DNA from: Schizophyllum amplum
Taxonomy: Eukaryota; Basidiomycota; Agaricomycetes; Agaricales; Schizophyllaceae
Length of the DNA stretch: 64,000 nucleotides
Direction: 5' to 3'
NCBI GenBank assembly: GCA_007026445.1
Contig: VDMD01000065.1
Location: 1-64,000, forward strand
The translations under genes and the position numbers were made by a program. A model generated the notes under the pieces. It was not told the DNA's origin. It searched no databases and saw only the letters and a program-made list of their open reading frames with translations. Below, one piece after another: positions 35,360-47,741 of the stretch; the first letter of the stretch is position 1, and the number at the start of each line of letters is the position of its first letter.

Positions 35360-36712
35360 CCTTGTCGTCAGATCGCGGTGAGGTCCTCATGAGGTGAGCT
35401 CCTTCCGCACCACTTTGCCGTGAATTGACGCGCAGTTCAGACTTAGCGCAAGTTTGCGCTAGCGACTTTGTTCATCGAAGGCTCGAGGTAGTTTGGATAG
35501 GCGGATAGTATTCTCTCTAACAAACGTTCGTCTGATATAGCTGAAGGAGCGAGAACATATGTAAGCAGCTTCCCGTTGTGTTAACTATAGAGACGCTGCT
35601 GGATCCACATATGAAGCGGCACTGTCGCGTGTATATACACTGGTATATACAGGCGAAGAGGGGCGGGGATAAGGCAGTAGACGATCGCCGCGCGTAAAAT
35701 GATCGACGGCGGACGTGTAGCGGGATCGCGCGAACACGCTCTGGGCAGCAGCGCCTGCTGGCTCCGCGGCCAAATCCAGATAGAGGCAGAGTGGGGTGGC
35801 GGGGGTGCGCACGGCGGTGTGCGCTCGTGCTAACGCGCGCATGCCAGAGGCGGGGCAAGATATCTTTAGGGCGATCGGAGGGTCTAGTTGACTTGCATTC
35901 TGCGTCGGACGCGCATGCGCTGGCACTTGCGTTGGGGGAAGGGGGCAAGGTCTGTCTGGAAATGGGAAACCCAGCGGGTAATTCGGTAGTAGGAGCGTGA
36001 CTGCGAGATCGAAAGCCCTCAGCAGTACATACTCGCCGAGTACCGCACCGCGAATGCCCGGTGCGATGAGTACTCGAGCGGTGGGCGCTCGGCGAGATGC
36101 ACGGCTGGGGTGAAGGGAAGGGTGGGAGGGAGGCAAATTCATCACAGAGTGAGAGGACGGACGCTCACTGCTCGACGTGACAGCGCGCGCGCGCGCGCGC
36201 AGCAGTGAAGTGTGGGATGCGAATAGCTGGTGCATGCGCGCCAGCCGCCGTTCGCCCAGCGCGCTTATGTATAAGTACACTGTACAGTAATTCAGCTTGA
36301 GAACGGAGGGCAAAGTGTAGTCGTGCACCTGCAGCGCGTCCGCGCACCCATCGTCGGACGGGTTCTCTCTTACATTGAGGTAATTGAAGTTGTTGTAGTG
36401 CGCATCGCGTGTTGCGGGCCGAGATTTATCACGTAGCACTCTGCAGATGTGTAGAGAAATGGTGAGAGGCGGGGCCAGCCCGAAGCGCCTGTGGGTGGCT
36501 GTGGACCTGGTTAAGAGGTTCGCCGGACGGCGATTCCCCGGCCCGGCCCGCCGCGCCTCCTGTAATGCGGCCAATGTCGACGGGCTCAATGCGCTTGGCA
36601 TGTTTCACAACTGAGGACAGGAATGAGCAGTGGGAGGTCCCGGAAAATTCATAGGATACGCTGAAGTATTTCTGTGAGCTGAGCGGGACCTTTCGTGACG
36701 GTCGTCTCAAAC
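35360..36712. repeat. Duplicated spacer 1, downstream of paralog E
   Basis: Related to the spacer at 39321-40830. Both hold a stem-loop of nearly the same sequence (here 36037-36076, arms CGAGTAC/GTACTCG and CGCACCG/CGGTGCG). Both keep a long minus-strand open frame in the same register (here 35585-36601, 338 codons; shared segment APTARVLIAPGI). A (GC)n run lies at 36181-36201. It is not called a gene because codon usage and domains give no support. Confidence 0.6.
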
Positions 36713-36760
36713 GCGCGCGATCACCTGACTTTCGGGACCGAGCCGTGTCACGTCATCGCT
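36713..36760 (+). promoter_or_regulatory. Conserved upstream block of paralog F
   Basis: About 46 of its bases match the block at 40831-40876 before paralog G with few changes. It holds GATCACCTGAC, TTCGGGACCG and GTGTCACGTCATCGC. TCACGTCA is a bZIP-type (ACGT core) site. The ATG follows about 40 bp later. Confidence 0.5.
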
Positions 36761-36799
36761 TGAGGGTCGCCTTTCTTTGTTCACAGTTTGTCCTCAACC

Positions 36800-39320
36800 A
36801 TGAGGAGGTCCTCCCGAATCGCTGCCGCATCCCGTCCCAGATCATGCGACCCAGCTCAAGACGCTTCTGTGGTCCACAAGCACACCGTAGATACCGAAGC
36901 GCCGGGCGACAAGGTCGCGCCGCCGCCTCGCAAGCGATGCAAGCGCGCCGACGGTCCAACGCGTCGCTCATCGAAGTCCCACGGGAAACCTACTGGAAGG
37001 CTGGCATATATAGCTGAGCTGCCTATGGAGATCCTACTTGAGGTGCGTACGGAACTATAGTAATGTCGATGATCGCTGAACATTCGCGTATTTCCGGTGC
37101 CTACAGATCTTCGCATGCGTGGGCCCTGAAGACCTCCTTCACCTCTCACGTTCAACAAAAGCATGGCGAAGCCTGCTTATGAGCAATACTGTGGCCTCGA
37201 TATGGCGGCAAAGCTTATCGTGTGTGGAAGGTCTGCCGCCAACTCCGAAGGACTTGAACGAGCCGCAATACGCTTCTCTCGTCTGGGGAAGGCATTGCTA
37301 CGTAAGAGCACTCTCCCTGCGCATTTTCGTCTTGATGGATCGCTGATTGTCTCCGCATAGTACTGTGGTAGCTCGCGCGCCATACAGAAGGCATGGATGG
37401 TACGCGTGCTGTACTGCAAAGACTGTCTCTCAAAGGAGTGAGTTAAGACCTGTTCCCTTTATACACAATCTCAACGCCTTAGATTTTGTCGCCTCGAGGA
37501 CTTGCCGGCCTGCGCCGCTCGTCTTCGTAGCGTGACCTCAGAGAAGGCTCCACTGAGACGCATCGTTCCCTATGTACTCGTCGAAGATAAAGGTATTTAT
37601 CTTCAGCATGTGCACTCTGCCTATATTGATGTCTACGCTTGTCAGATGACGTAGACCGGGTTCGTTATTTCTCTATAGAAATCGCCAAGCGATTTGCTAC
37701 AGAACTGGGACGGCCCAAAATGATCAAGGGAGGCCCCGAAATGCTGCAAGCGTGGTTAGACAAGAACAAAGAACACTTGGATGGCGTGAAGGAGGTGATA
37801 GCGCACGTTACGTCAAGGAAAGAGAACCTGACCCGACATTTTCAGCATGCTGTGCTTTGTGGGAGGTGGGAACGAGGATTGGAACGAAGTCGGCAGAAGG
37901 AGAAGAAGAATGACATGGAGCGGCGGCGCGACCTTCGCCAGCATGCGTATGTTGACTGTATAGCTCTCACACAATTATTCTTACCATATTTACAGCATCA
38001 AAGAGCGTTTGATCGATCTCGGATGGGGGGATGAGTTTCGCAAGCTGTCTTTCGACCCGCTCAAAGGGCAAAAGCAAGTCAGGATACTGCAGCCCTTGAC
38101 AGATGAAGGTGCCCTGTCTTCGCAGGCATTGTGCTTCCATTGACTCTCACTGACTTCAACATATCCAGGGTGGCTTGAGATCAAGGATCAACTGGTTGCC
38201 CATATGCAGAGCGTACAGCGCAAGCGTCTCGAGGATTTGAAGCCCTACGCCTTGCAGGTACGCTACCGATTACTCGATGAAGTCTGGTCGGACTGGCGCA
38301 AGTCAAAACCATTCGGGGATATATTGCCCCGCTCAGGCGACCTCGCAAAATTCCAATGGGTCTCTCGCGTCATCGAGGAAACCCCATTCGACCAGGATGT
38401 ATCTGCTGACGACCTCTTGGACGTGCTGAAAACCATTCCGCTATCATTCTTCGACGAGTGGCGCGCTCGTTGCGAGGACTCCCTCGTCGCCTTTCTTCGG
38501 GACAGCATTCAGCAGGATCAGTCCCTACATGATGTGCTCGGCTTGAACGAAGTCACTCGAGACAGTCTCCGACTCGCGATTATGGCGTACAGCACCAGCC
38601 TCTACGAGGAAACGGTGCACACGTACCCGCGTGTGTTGGTTTGGCCGCAATTGACGAAGTCGTGGATGGGGCCCCTGGAATACCAGTGCCAGTGGACGAT
38701 CAAGCGCCTTGCTCTTTGCCGCGGACCCATTGCTCTGGCGCGCCGCGCTGTAGAGCTGGCAGGGGGTGACGCGAAGACCATGACGGTGGAGGAAATGGAC
38801 GCGCTAGATCCGTGGTACTACTTCATCGGCGAGGACAAGGATGGGATGCGCCGCGCTTACCCGTGGCGTGACGTGGTGGGTTTAGCGGTCGTCTTATGCT
38901 GCCAGTTTCAGGGGTTCTGATGTTCTTGGCACAGATACTTGAACGCGAGTTTACGCGCATCGACCAGCTAGTGCTACTCGCGCGGGAAGACACGATCGCC
39001 GCCCGTTCATATGTCGCTACCTCCATGTGCAAGGTATTCTTTAATGACGGTTACGCCCAGTGCACGCACTGCGAAGCGCGATTCTCGCAATCTGTGCTAT
39101 TATACGAGCACTTGCAGTCAATGTAAGCCATTGTGTATCGCTAAGTCTTGTATTTCAACTCAGTATTCACAGCCATAGCGTGGATCCTCCGACGAGGCAA
39201 GACTTCGTCGCCGGTCCCGATATTCATCATCACGCCACCAGAGCGCCGGTCGATTTGCCTCGGGCGAGTGTTCCCGCGCACAGCGCGGAAGTTGTACCCG
39301 ACAAGGGCACCCCAGCTTGA
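36800..39320 (+). CDS. F-box protein with C2H2 finger, paralog F
   Basis: Full-length copy from ATG 36800 (MRRSSRIAAASRPR) to TGA 39318-39320. F-box: LPMEILLE, then CVGPEDLLHLSRSTKAWRSL. Cys motif: YCGSS, then RVLYCKDCL. Helical exons: HAVLCGRWERGLERSRQ and RLIDLGWGDEFRKLS. The long exon ends in MDALDPWYYFIGEDK. Zinc finger: CTHC, x12-His, then His from the last exon. The tail DFVAGPDIHHHATRAPVDLP is shared with E. It is the middle unit of the tandem E-F-G series. No frame break was found. Confidence 0.82.
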
Positions 39321-40830
39321 CCTTGTCGGTCGGTCGTGGTAGGAGATCGAACAAGGTGAGTTGCTTCCAGGCTACTCTGCCGCAAATTGACACGCAGTTC
39401 AGGCAAGCTCGCACTATCAATTTTATTTACCGAAGACTTGAGGTAGTCTGGATAAACCAAGCATTCTGTCAATGTCTCGTCTGAATATGAGCGAGAAAGC
39501 ATGGAATCAGCTTTTCATTGTGTCAATCGCCAAGGGACCCTGCTGGAACTATGCTCTGGGCCAAGCGCGCTTCTCTGCCGTGCTCACTACGCTGGGTTGG
39601 GATAAGCAATACAAAGTAATTATTCACGATGATGCGCGACTACAGAGGGAAAGACCCGCGTCGCGTACTAGCGTACGCGGGTTTCCTGCGGGTCACCCAC
39701 CAGTCGTAGGCCAAAACGGCATAACGTCCTGCGCGATGGCATCCGTTGGCACGCAGCTACTTTCACTGGATCAGATGAGTTAAATGGTACAATGGTATAT
39801 CATCAGATAAACGGAGTAGAGGGGACGGGGACCGGGCGGTGGACGATCGATGAGCATAGACCTATTGACGTCTAGCGGGCCCGCGCGTAACCACGGACAC
39901 GGCACATCGACGGCGTCATGTTGCACGCTCTGCGCGGCAGATCCTGCTGGTTCCATGCCCAGCTAGAGGCGGCGTGGGGTGGAGGAGGGCGTATGGCGTT
40001 GTCCGCTCTTGCCAACACGCGTGTGCTAGTTGAAGCGCGACAGTGTATCTGTAGAGCGACTGGAGGGCCTAGTCTACATGCACTTCGCGCTGGCAATTGC
40101 GTTGTGGGGTGAAGGCTGTCTAGAGAGGGCAAGGTCAGCGTACAGTGTGACTGGAGCGTGCTTGCGAGATTGAAAGCCCTTAGCTGTGCATGCTCGCCGA
40201 GTACCGCACCGCAAATGCCCGGTGCAATGAGTACTCGAGCCGTGGGAGCTCGGTGGGGTGAAAAGTTGGGTAAAAAGGGGAGGGGGATGAAGGGGAGTAT
40301 ACGAAAGCTTACGAGGAAGCGCATGCGCTGCTCGACGCGACGTTGGGCGCAGACCGCTGGCGCATGTGCACCGGCCTCTGTTTGCGCGCAGAGCACTATG
40401 CTGTACAACTTCAGCTGTAAACAGAGCGCAGTGTGTAGTCCTGCATCTGCAGCGCGTCCGCGCGCGCACATCGTTGGACGTATTTTGTCTTCTATCGAGG
40501 TCGCTGTGGTACGCATCGCGAGCAAAGAGTCGCCGTATGGCCGTCTGAAGTCGTGTGGCAGTAGAGAATGGCACGACGAGGAGGGGAAGGCCGTGATCGA
40601 GGGAGAAGAGATGTTGACGACGAGGGCCGCGAGGCTCGGCGGCGACCCCCGGCCCACCAGATGCCGCCCCTCGCGGCCAACATCATCAAGCTTGTTCCCA
40701 AAATCCGAGGATAAGAATGGGCAGCGGGTAGTCTCGAAAATGCATAAGATACCTCCATCATTTGGTGAATATGGACAGCGAAAGGCCAGAGCTGAGCGGA
40801 ACCTCCAGTTTCGGCTGATGCCATTGGCAC
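39321..40830. repeat. Duplicated spacer 2, downstream of paralog F
   Basis: Partner of 35360-36712. It has the same stem-loop at 40198-40237 and a 331-codon minus-strand open frame (39872-40867) in the same register as its partner. Confidence 0.6.
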
Positions 40831-40876
40831 GCGCGATCACCTGACCTTCGGGACCGCATTGTGTCACGTCATCGCT
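40831..40876 (+). promoter_or_regulatory. Conserved upstream block of paralog G
   Basis: Copy of the block at 36713-36760, including TCACGTCA; the ATG is about 58 bp further on. Confidence 0.5.
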
Positions 40877-40933
40877 ACCTGATCGGCGTGGCCTCGGTGT
40901 CTCGCGTCTTGTTCAGAACCACCACCGAAGAGC

Positions 40934-43388
40934 ATGCGAAGGTCATCCAGGATCGCAGCTGCATCCGGTGGCAATTGTGAAGGCTCTGATGCAACCCACT
41001 CCAGTCACGCTACGAGCGACGTACAATTCTTCGAGCTTCCCCCACCAACTCGCAAGCGGAGCAGACGTGCTACAGACTCTGCACAAGCACCAAACACCAA
41101 GCGACGCAAATATGCAAAACCGGTATACATAAACGGAATTCCGCTCGAGCTTCTAATCGAGGTGCGTGCGCTTGCGTGGGTCGCGAGAATCGAACGACTA
41201 AACATGCGGGCCATAGATCTTCTCCTACCTGCATCCTCACAGCCTGCTGAACGTCTCATGGTCGACCAAGGCGTTCCGGAATATACTCATGAGTCGTTCC
41301 ATGGCCACCATATGGAAAAACAGCCTGGCGAGCGTGCATGGCCTGCCGCCGGTCCCAGATGACATGAACGAGCCTCAGTATGTCGAGCTTGTTTGGGGAA
41401 AAGCATGCCATGTGAGTGGAAAGCCGTCATCTCTTCTTCCTTCTGACTCATGTGTCGCTCTAGTATTGCGGCAGTACAAAGGCGGTGACCTGGTTCTGGG
41501 CCACTCGTATACGGTACTGCAAAAAATGCCTGGACACACGCTCGATGTTCGTGGCTTTCTTCCCACTTGATGCCCCTGTTCATGATTCACAGCTTTACTG
41601 AATATCACCATATGCTCGATTACGCGGGCGAGCTACGCCGTGTCGTGCCCCGAGTATCTGCTATAGAGGAAATCATACCACCTGTACATGCAAAGGAATT
41701 TCGTAAGTCATCGTCTGTTTTCTAACAAACTGCTGACACATGGGCCGTCAGGATACCGAAGATGGAACACCATCGATCTCTACCCCGTCAATCTGGTCAA
41801 GCGCTACGCTGCAGAACTGCAAGAGTTGGGGATATCAGACGGGAAACCTGAAGCAGCGGCCGAACAATGGGTGCACGAAAAACGGGAGCGGCTCATCTCC
41901 GTCAAGAAGGTAATGCTTGCTCTCTGCTTATTAAAGTGCCACACCTGAAAGGAGGCGTTACAGCACGCCGAGCTTTGCGAGGGGTGGGTCCAGCGCCAGG
42001 AAGCCGAAAGGAAGGCAGAGATCGAACGGAAGCGCAACCGCAGAGAACAGGCGTACGTTTCTTGACCATCCTGTCGTATTTTGGATGGGCTAATTCTGCA
42101 TGCAGCGTCATACAACGCTTGACGGATCTGGGATGGGGCGAAGAGATCTCTCTCCTCCCTCGTGAAGCGATAGGGCAGCAACCGTCTGTGCGCCTTGCGC
42201 AGCCACTGACGTTGACGGGTAGGCGTCCAGTTTGATCATCCCGTCAGATCTCTCACACGTAACACAGCATGGGCGTACATGGAGGATCGCCTCGTCTCTT
42301 TCTTGAGCACACATCGGGAGCAGCGCCTTTCGAAACAGCGCACGCTCGCTATCCGTTCCCGCCATGACCTGCTAGCTCAGGTATACCCCGTGTTTCGACG
42401 CACGAAGCCGTTCCGCGCCATCTTGCCTAGTGCTGGCGACCTTGCGAAGCTCGAGGCTGTTCAACGGGTCATTCTGGACGTACCGTTTGACCAGGAACTG
42501 CCAGAGCGTGCGCTTCTCGACGTATTGTGCTCGCTTCCGCAGACCGCCTTCGACGACTGGCATGCACAAGCGGAACAGAAAGTATTGGAGCTCGTGACAG
42601 AGCGTCTGAAGATCAGCGAGAGCACGAAGGATGCGCTTGGCACGTTTACGCCTACTCTAGATACCCTCAAGCTAGCGACAGCCATTTTCTCGGACGGGTT
42701 TAGTTCGCATAACCTCACGTATCCTGCAGTGCTTGTTTGGCCGAAGTTCAGCGGCAATACAACCGCGCAGATATCCCGTGGAGCGTTTCTAACCTGCGCT
42801 TCGGCAACACCAGCAACACTTTGGCACGACGCATGGTAGAGCTGGTGGGAGGACATCCTCATACGATGACTATCGACGAGATGGATAAGCTTGATCCCTG
42901 GTATCACTTTGCCGGGGATCCCTACAGCGACCGTAGTATGGCGTACTCGTGGCGATGCGTGGTGTGTATCATTTTGGCATTCAGTGGCTCTCGTCTGATG
43001 CATGCAATTTTAGCTGTCCAACTATCTATACGATCGAGAGAATCGGCTATCGCTTCTCGGTCCTAGTGATACAGCCACGGCGCGCGCATGCTTGGCGGCC
43101 AAGGCCTGTAAACTGTACTTCCGTGGCAGAGACGCGCTCTGCGCTCACTGCAGCGAGCGGTTCTCGGAATCCGAAGCATTGTATGGCCATCTTCGAGAAG
43201 CGTGAGTGTTCCGTTCCATGCGTGGTACCGTGAGTACTCAGCTTTCACGCAGACATGCAAGGAACCCAGCTACCTTGCATGATTTTGTTCCCGGTCTCGA
43301 CATCGACTACGCGTCCACGATGTGCGTCACTTTGCCAGTAGAGCCTTCATCTCAGGTCGGTATAGTTGGCAACTCCGGCCGGGAATAG
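40934..43388 (+). pseudogene. F-box protein, paralog G, with a frameshift
   Basis: ATG 40934 to TAG 43386-43388, all parts present. F-box: PLELLIE, then YLHPHSLLNVSWSTKAF. Cys motif: YCGSTKAV, then RIRYCKKCL. Helical exons and the zinc finger (CAHC, x12-His, His in the last exon) are clear. In the long exon the frame changes near 42740-42760, just after PAVLVWPKFS. The family sequence resumes one frame over (QRQYNRADIPW, then MDKLDPWYHFAGD). No GT-AG pair explains it, so one base is missing or the assembly is wrong. Because the rest is well kept, a recent loss or a sequence error is more likely than old decay. If real, the product loses the zinc finger. Confidence 0.7.
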
Positions 43389-43711
43389 CGCATGTCATGA
43401 CGGCGGATTCATCTCGTCTGACCCTGTATGTACACAGCGTGGCAAGTTTGTACGGCTACTGTACTTACTTACTTGATTTGTTCACGAGTCCCGAACATGG
43501 TAGATCTGTGTATCCAAACATCTGATGATCAATATGTATTTAGGTAAAGCAGTGCTCGCCTGCAATTTCTTGTGACCGTCTATGGAGAATACCGGCGTAA
43601 ATTGAACAATGGCGTGTTGGGTCACATGACCGCGTCCTGCAATGTGACCAAATAATACCGTGACCGGTTGCCGCACCTTGTCCTCTCACCACCATCATCC
43701 ACAAGCCAACG
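43389..43711. other. Intergenic between paralogs G and H
   Basis: No gene seen. Near 43620-43680 it holds GTGACC-type words similar to those before paralog B. Confidence 0.35.
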
Positions 43712-44935
43712 ATGCCGAGACGATCGGTGAGACTCTCAGAACCCACTTCAAGACAGCTAGGGCGTACCTCCGATTCTATTCAGGACTCCAGCGCAGTCAG
43801 TGGCGTTGTCGGCAGCGCGTCGTCGAACAACGAGGTGGGCGTTCGTCAGGAAGCTGAGGTGCCGCGTGTGAACGTGCCTTCATCTCGGGAGCCCATCGAG
43901 GTGTCTGGAAAAAAGAAGAAGAACAAGAAGAAGAAGAACGGTGTCGTGACGAAGGAGCTTGCGGCACACAAGGCGAACACCGTGAAGCGCGCGTTTCTCG
44001 CCGATTTGCCGCTAGACACTCTATACGAGGTATGTGAATGCTCGTAGCACATATATCACTCGCTTACGCTGGCCTTCCTTCTGCTCCGCTCGCTTGCCCT
44101 TCAGATACTCTGCTGGTTTCCTCCGCAGTCCTTGCTGCACATGTCGCGGACTTCGAAGGACTTCAGGAACATTCTCCTGAGCCATTCTGCGCGGTTCGTG
44201 TGGCAGAAGAGCATGGCCCTCGAAGAATCCTTTCCTCCTGTCTTGAAGGGCATGAACGAGCCACAATTCGTCAGCTTGGCCTTCGACGAAATATGTGATG
44301 TGCGTGATTCCTCGTCGTCCCCGACTTGCTCCTGAAATGGACGGCTTTCTAGCGTTGTTGCGCCACCGATGCCCATACGATTGCATGGCGCGAGGGAGCG
44401 AGATACTGCAAGCCATGCCTGTATAAGCAGTACGATGGTCTCGCCCTGTTTTAGGGCCACGCGCTAATGATCCCTGTGCAGCTTCTATACATATGAACAA
44501 TTTGTCGCATTCGACCAGAGCGAAGTACAACGACACCAACCGCTGTACAGGATATCCTACTATGATGTAGTTTATCCTGCGTTCTTGAGTGCAACTACAA
44601 GCCTCGGTCAGTCTTTCTCTTCTTGGCGTCGACGACCGGCCACTGTCTGACGAGTCTCTACAGAGCGTCGGCAGGAGGAAGTTTTCTTTCCACGTAATAC
44701 TGTTCATCAGTATAACGTCGAACGCCTCCGTATCGACTCGCATGAGAAGCTCGCGAAATGGTTCACGGAGAAGCACGCACTCTATGCTGAATATCATGGT
44801 GTACGTTCGAAAGCTCCTGTCAATCTTTGACTGACTAAGAATTGCATCTAGTACCACTCTGCATGCATAGCTTGGGAGCAGGTGCATCACGCGCGCAAGG
44901 AAGAGGCACTACGTCGCGAGCAATCAAACGGTTGA
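43712..44935 (+). CDS. F-box protein, paralog H (short form)
   Basis: ATG 43712 (MPRRSVRLSEPTSRQ). A Lys/Asn-rich linker leads to the F-box (LPLDTLYE, then FPPQSLLHMSRTSKDFRNIL). The Cys motif is less conserved (RCC, then ARYCKPCL). Helical exons follow (RRQEEVFFPRNTVHQYNVER, YHSACIAWEQVHHARKEEAL). The frame ends at TGA 44933-44935, where full-length copies continue. Beyond the stop, and after one more candidate intron, a possible extension ends near 45084, but it needs a one-base shift. The C-terminal half and zinc finger are missing, as in paralog B. It is either a true short member or a truncated relic. Confidence 0.68.
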
Positions 44936-45617
44936 TGGAGAATGGTGCGTCTGAAGCTTGCTGTACTCCGATGGCCTTTTAATATGATATCTTCTAGCAT
45001 GGAAAGAGATGCGGATATTCTCTCCGCCGTTTTCGAACGGTGTATGCGAAGCGTCTCCGCGTACGCCGGCGAAGAGGAAATGTGAGAAAGAGACTTGAGA
45101 CAAGTAATGGACAGGGCTCCGCTAAGATAGAGCTTCGTCTAACTGCTTACCGCAATACTACGCTTGCCTCTCAATAATTAGGGCGTCGCTGTCCTCACAT
45201 ATACGGTCTGAGTCGGTTGAGGTGAATGTCCGCGGCAGCGATAACACCGCTCATGATGATGGTGCATATGCTTGTCTGACGAACTATTTATCTGTGTTTT
45301 TATGCGACTCCATGGTAGCCTTGGTATGTCCATTCCTGTGAGTCTCAGTTCGGATCTGGGGACGGGCTGTTCAACAATGTTTGCTCTTGTTAGTCGCCGG
45401 CTCGTGATCGGCCCGGGAAGGATACACTTCTCACGGGTTGCTCTTCTTCCGGACGCTCATCCTGTGTTCCAGCATTTTCGAACACCCTGAGGTATGTTCT
45501 GCACCGCGAAAATCCCTAACTATCCTCATCCAGACTTTCTGCAGATCTTCCTCTGTGCTCACGGCGATCTGCACACGCACGTCAACCTCTCGCAGCCTGA
45601 AGGAGTGTGCTGATACT
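44936..45617. other. Interval between paralog H and the MYND gene
   Basis: It holds the possible broken 3' extension of paralog H (to about 45084) and the upstream region of the MYND gene. The MYND frame stays open back to 45438 without an ATG, so a 5' exon of that gene may lie here (candidate donor near 45492). Confidence 0.4.
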
Positions 45618-47388
45618 ATGGACCTGCGCACGCGCTATTGTCCCAACAAGGTGCTTGCGGGCGTATTGTCGCGACTTCAAGTAGCCTTAAAGGCGGACGC
45701 TACGGCTACAAGGCGGTCCCCCACTATCCGACCCCTCATCAAGGATGCGCTACGACATCTCAAGACAGGCGCCATGAAGATCTTACTCCGCGATCCACCA
45801 CGTACACCGTTGATCGAGTTTGCGCTCACCATCGATGCTCTCTCTATCGTCTCTGCACTCATCTCCTTTGTCATCATCACCGACCTCATTGATCTCGGGT
45901 ATCACGAACTCTGGGTCTTATCCGAGACTGAGGATGCGGTGTGGCCACGCGTCCTTCAGTGGACGGGATATCTGCTCCCCCTCAACAGCGGCCTCAGCCT
46001 ATCCTCCTTCCCGCCCTTGTCAATCATGTCTGAGGCCTTCGACACGATTATCTGTATCTTCGATCGACTGAGTAGGGTGCCGTCTGAGCGTGCCCGGCCC
46101 ATCGTACTCTCTGGCGGTCACAACGCGATACACGACATCGTCACCCTCTGGCTGAACAGTGCCGCTCTTCTCGGGGAGAATAAAGATGCGGAGGGAGAAT
46201 TACGTCTGTCTAGCTGTTGCCGCCTTCTGAGTGCTCTCTGGCCGGTGCTAGGTGTGGAGGAAGAAATGCGCGCCATCCTCGTCGCATATATAGTACGCGC
46301 AGTGAAGGGACATCCGCGGCGGCTTTTCCGCATCATCAGCTCCCACGTCGACGCTCTTGCCAAACAACTTAACTCGAAGACGTGGACGGACATGGGACAG
46401 CTTCTCTGGCCGATGATTGCGCTTGCTCTATCACCAGAACTTCACAGCGGTGGCTTTCCGCGATGCATGATTCGCTCAGGCATCTGCATCCTGCGGGTCG
46501 CGATAGCGGATTACCCCGGTCTCTGCCCGACATCGCATGACGTTCTTTGTAAACTGTGCTCCCACGACTTCCGTGCTCTCCTCTTCGCACTCGATCTCGG
46601 CCTGTTCGCTACGCTAGTTGATTTACGCGCTACGGGAACTTGCGAGGACTTTGCTGTGAAGGAAATGACGGAGATCATCAGCTTCGCGCTCGTCTTCCCT
46701 CGCGCAGTTCAGCATTTCCACGACGGGCTCCCGGAGGGTTACCGACTTTCTGATACAGCATGCCACCCGAATGAGCAGGAGCTTCTTAAACTTGCAGATG
46801 AAAGGTTTGAGATGTTGCAGAAATTCCGCGCCAACGAATTCTGGTGCCGCCGCCGGGTTCTATGCGTCAATATCAACGTACGTGCTTGGTTAGTGCGACC
46901 GCTCTGCCGTACTTAATATCCTGCAGTGCACAGGTCCTCGAAGCACAGGCCTTCGCGTACTTCGCGCGTGTCCGTGCGGGGATGCACTCTATTGCTCGCG
47001 TTCTTGCCAACGTTTGCACTGGAACTCCGATCATAAGACTTCCTGCGCCTTAGAAATGTTCGTTGACGAGCAGACTGGTGAGCCTTCCGCCCGGTTCATG
47101 AAAAAGTTGTGCTGACTCTCGCGGACAGCGCCTCTCAAGCTGCGCGACCTCAATTTTCTTCAATTTCTCTCGTATTCTTATATGAGTAGAAATTATACCC
47201 GGTTCGTCGCGGAACTCAATGGTGCACCTCCATTCGTCACTTTAGACCTCAGCGCGAGCGCGACATTCGAGGGGCTTCAAGCACTCGACTTCGACGCGCA
47301 AGGAATGCAGCCAACAGCGATTGTGAGGGTGATATATGTGGAGGAGAATGATATGCGAAGTCGCGTATTCAGATTCGAATTTCCGTAG
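45618..47388 (+). CDS. MYND zinc-finger protein, Agaricomycete type
   Basis: Exons 45618-46877, 46927-47077 and 47129-47388 give 556 residues from the first ATG in frame. The first 420 residues are an all-helical region with many Leu (armadillo-like in feel, no named domain). The second exon encodes the MYND finger: CPCGDALYCS, then CQ, W, His and Cys (C-x-C-x5-Y-C-x3-C-Q-x3-W-x4-H-x3-C). A C-terminal domain of about 85 residues follows, ending at TAG 47386-47388. MYND fingers bind proline-rich peptides. Mushrooms carry many such proteins, mostly unstudied. The 5' end is the weak point. Confidence 0.78.
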
Positions 47389-47741
47389 GATTTGGACGAG
47401 GAAGACTCGGAGGACCGTGTCCGTCCCGTAAGTGGGCGGGACGGGGACGGTTCTCTGCCTGTATGACAAGTCGTTTGATGTCACCTATCGATACTTACCT
47501 ATTGATTCCCGACTTGTCACTGCTGGTCTGGGTCTGGAGCACAGTTTGCCTTTGTAGGTCCTACAGTGTACACGCGCGTCGTCGGCAAAGTCCGGAAATC
47601 GGAGCATGTCCTGATTGGGCGCGCGCCTATTGTTCTTAGCCTCCACGACGCCTTGACGGTCATGATGCTTTTGTTCTCGTGCTACTCCTGCGGCAGGTCT
47701 TCGTCCTCTGCTTTGTCCTCGTCACCTTCTTCTTTACTTCC
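47389..47741. other. Intergenic
   Basis: No gene seen; promoter side of the gene at 47742. Confidence 0.4.

Noticed and set aside
45438..45617. Extension of the MYND gene upstream of 45618 as plain coding sequence
   Set aside because: The frame is open but has no ATG there, and a candidate donor near 45492 suggests introns instead.
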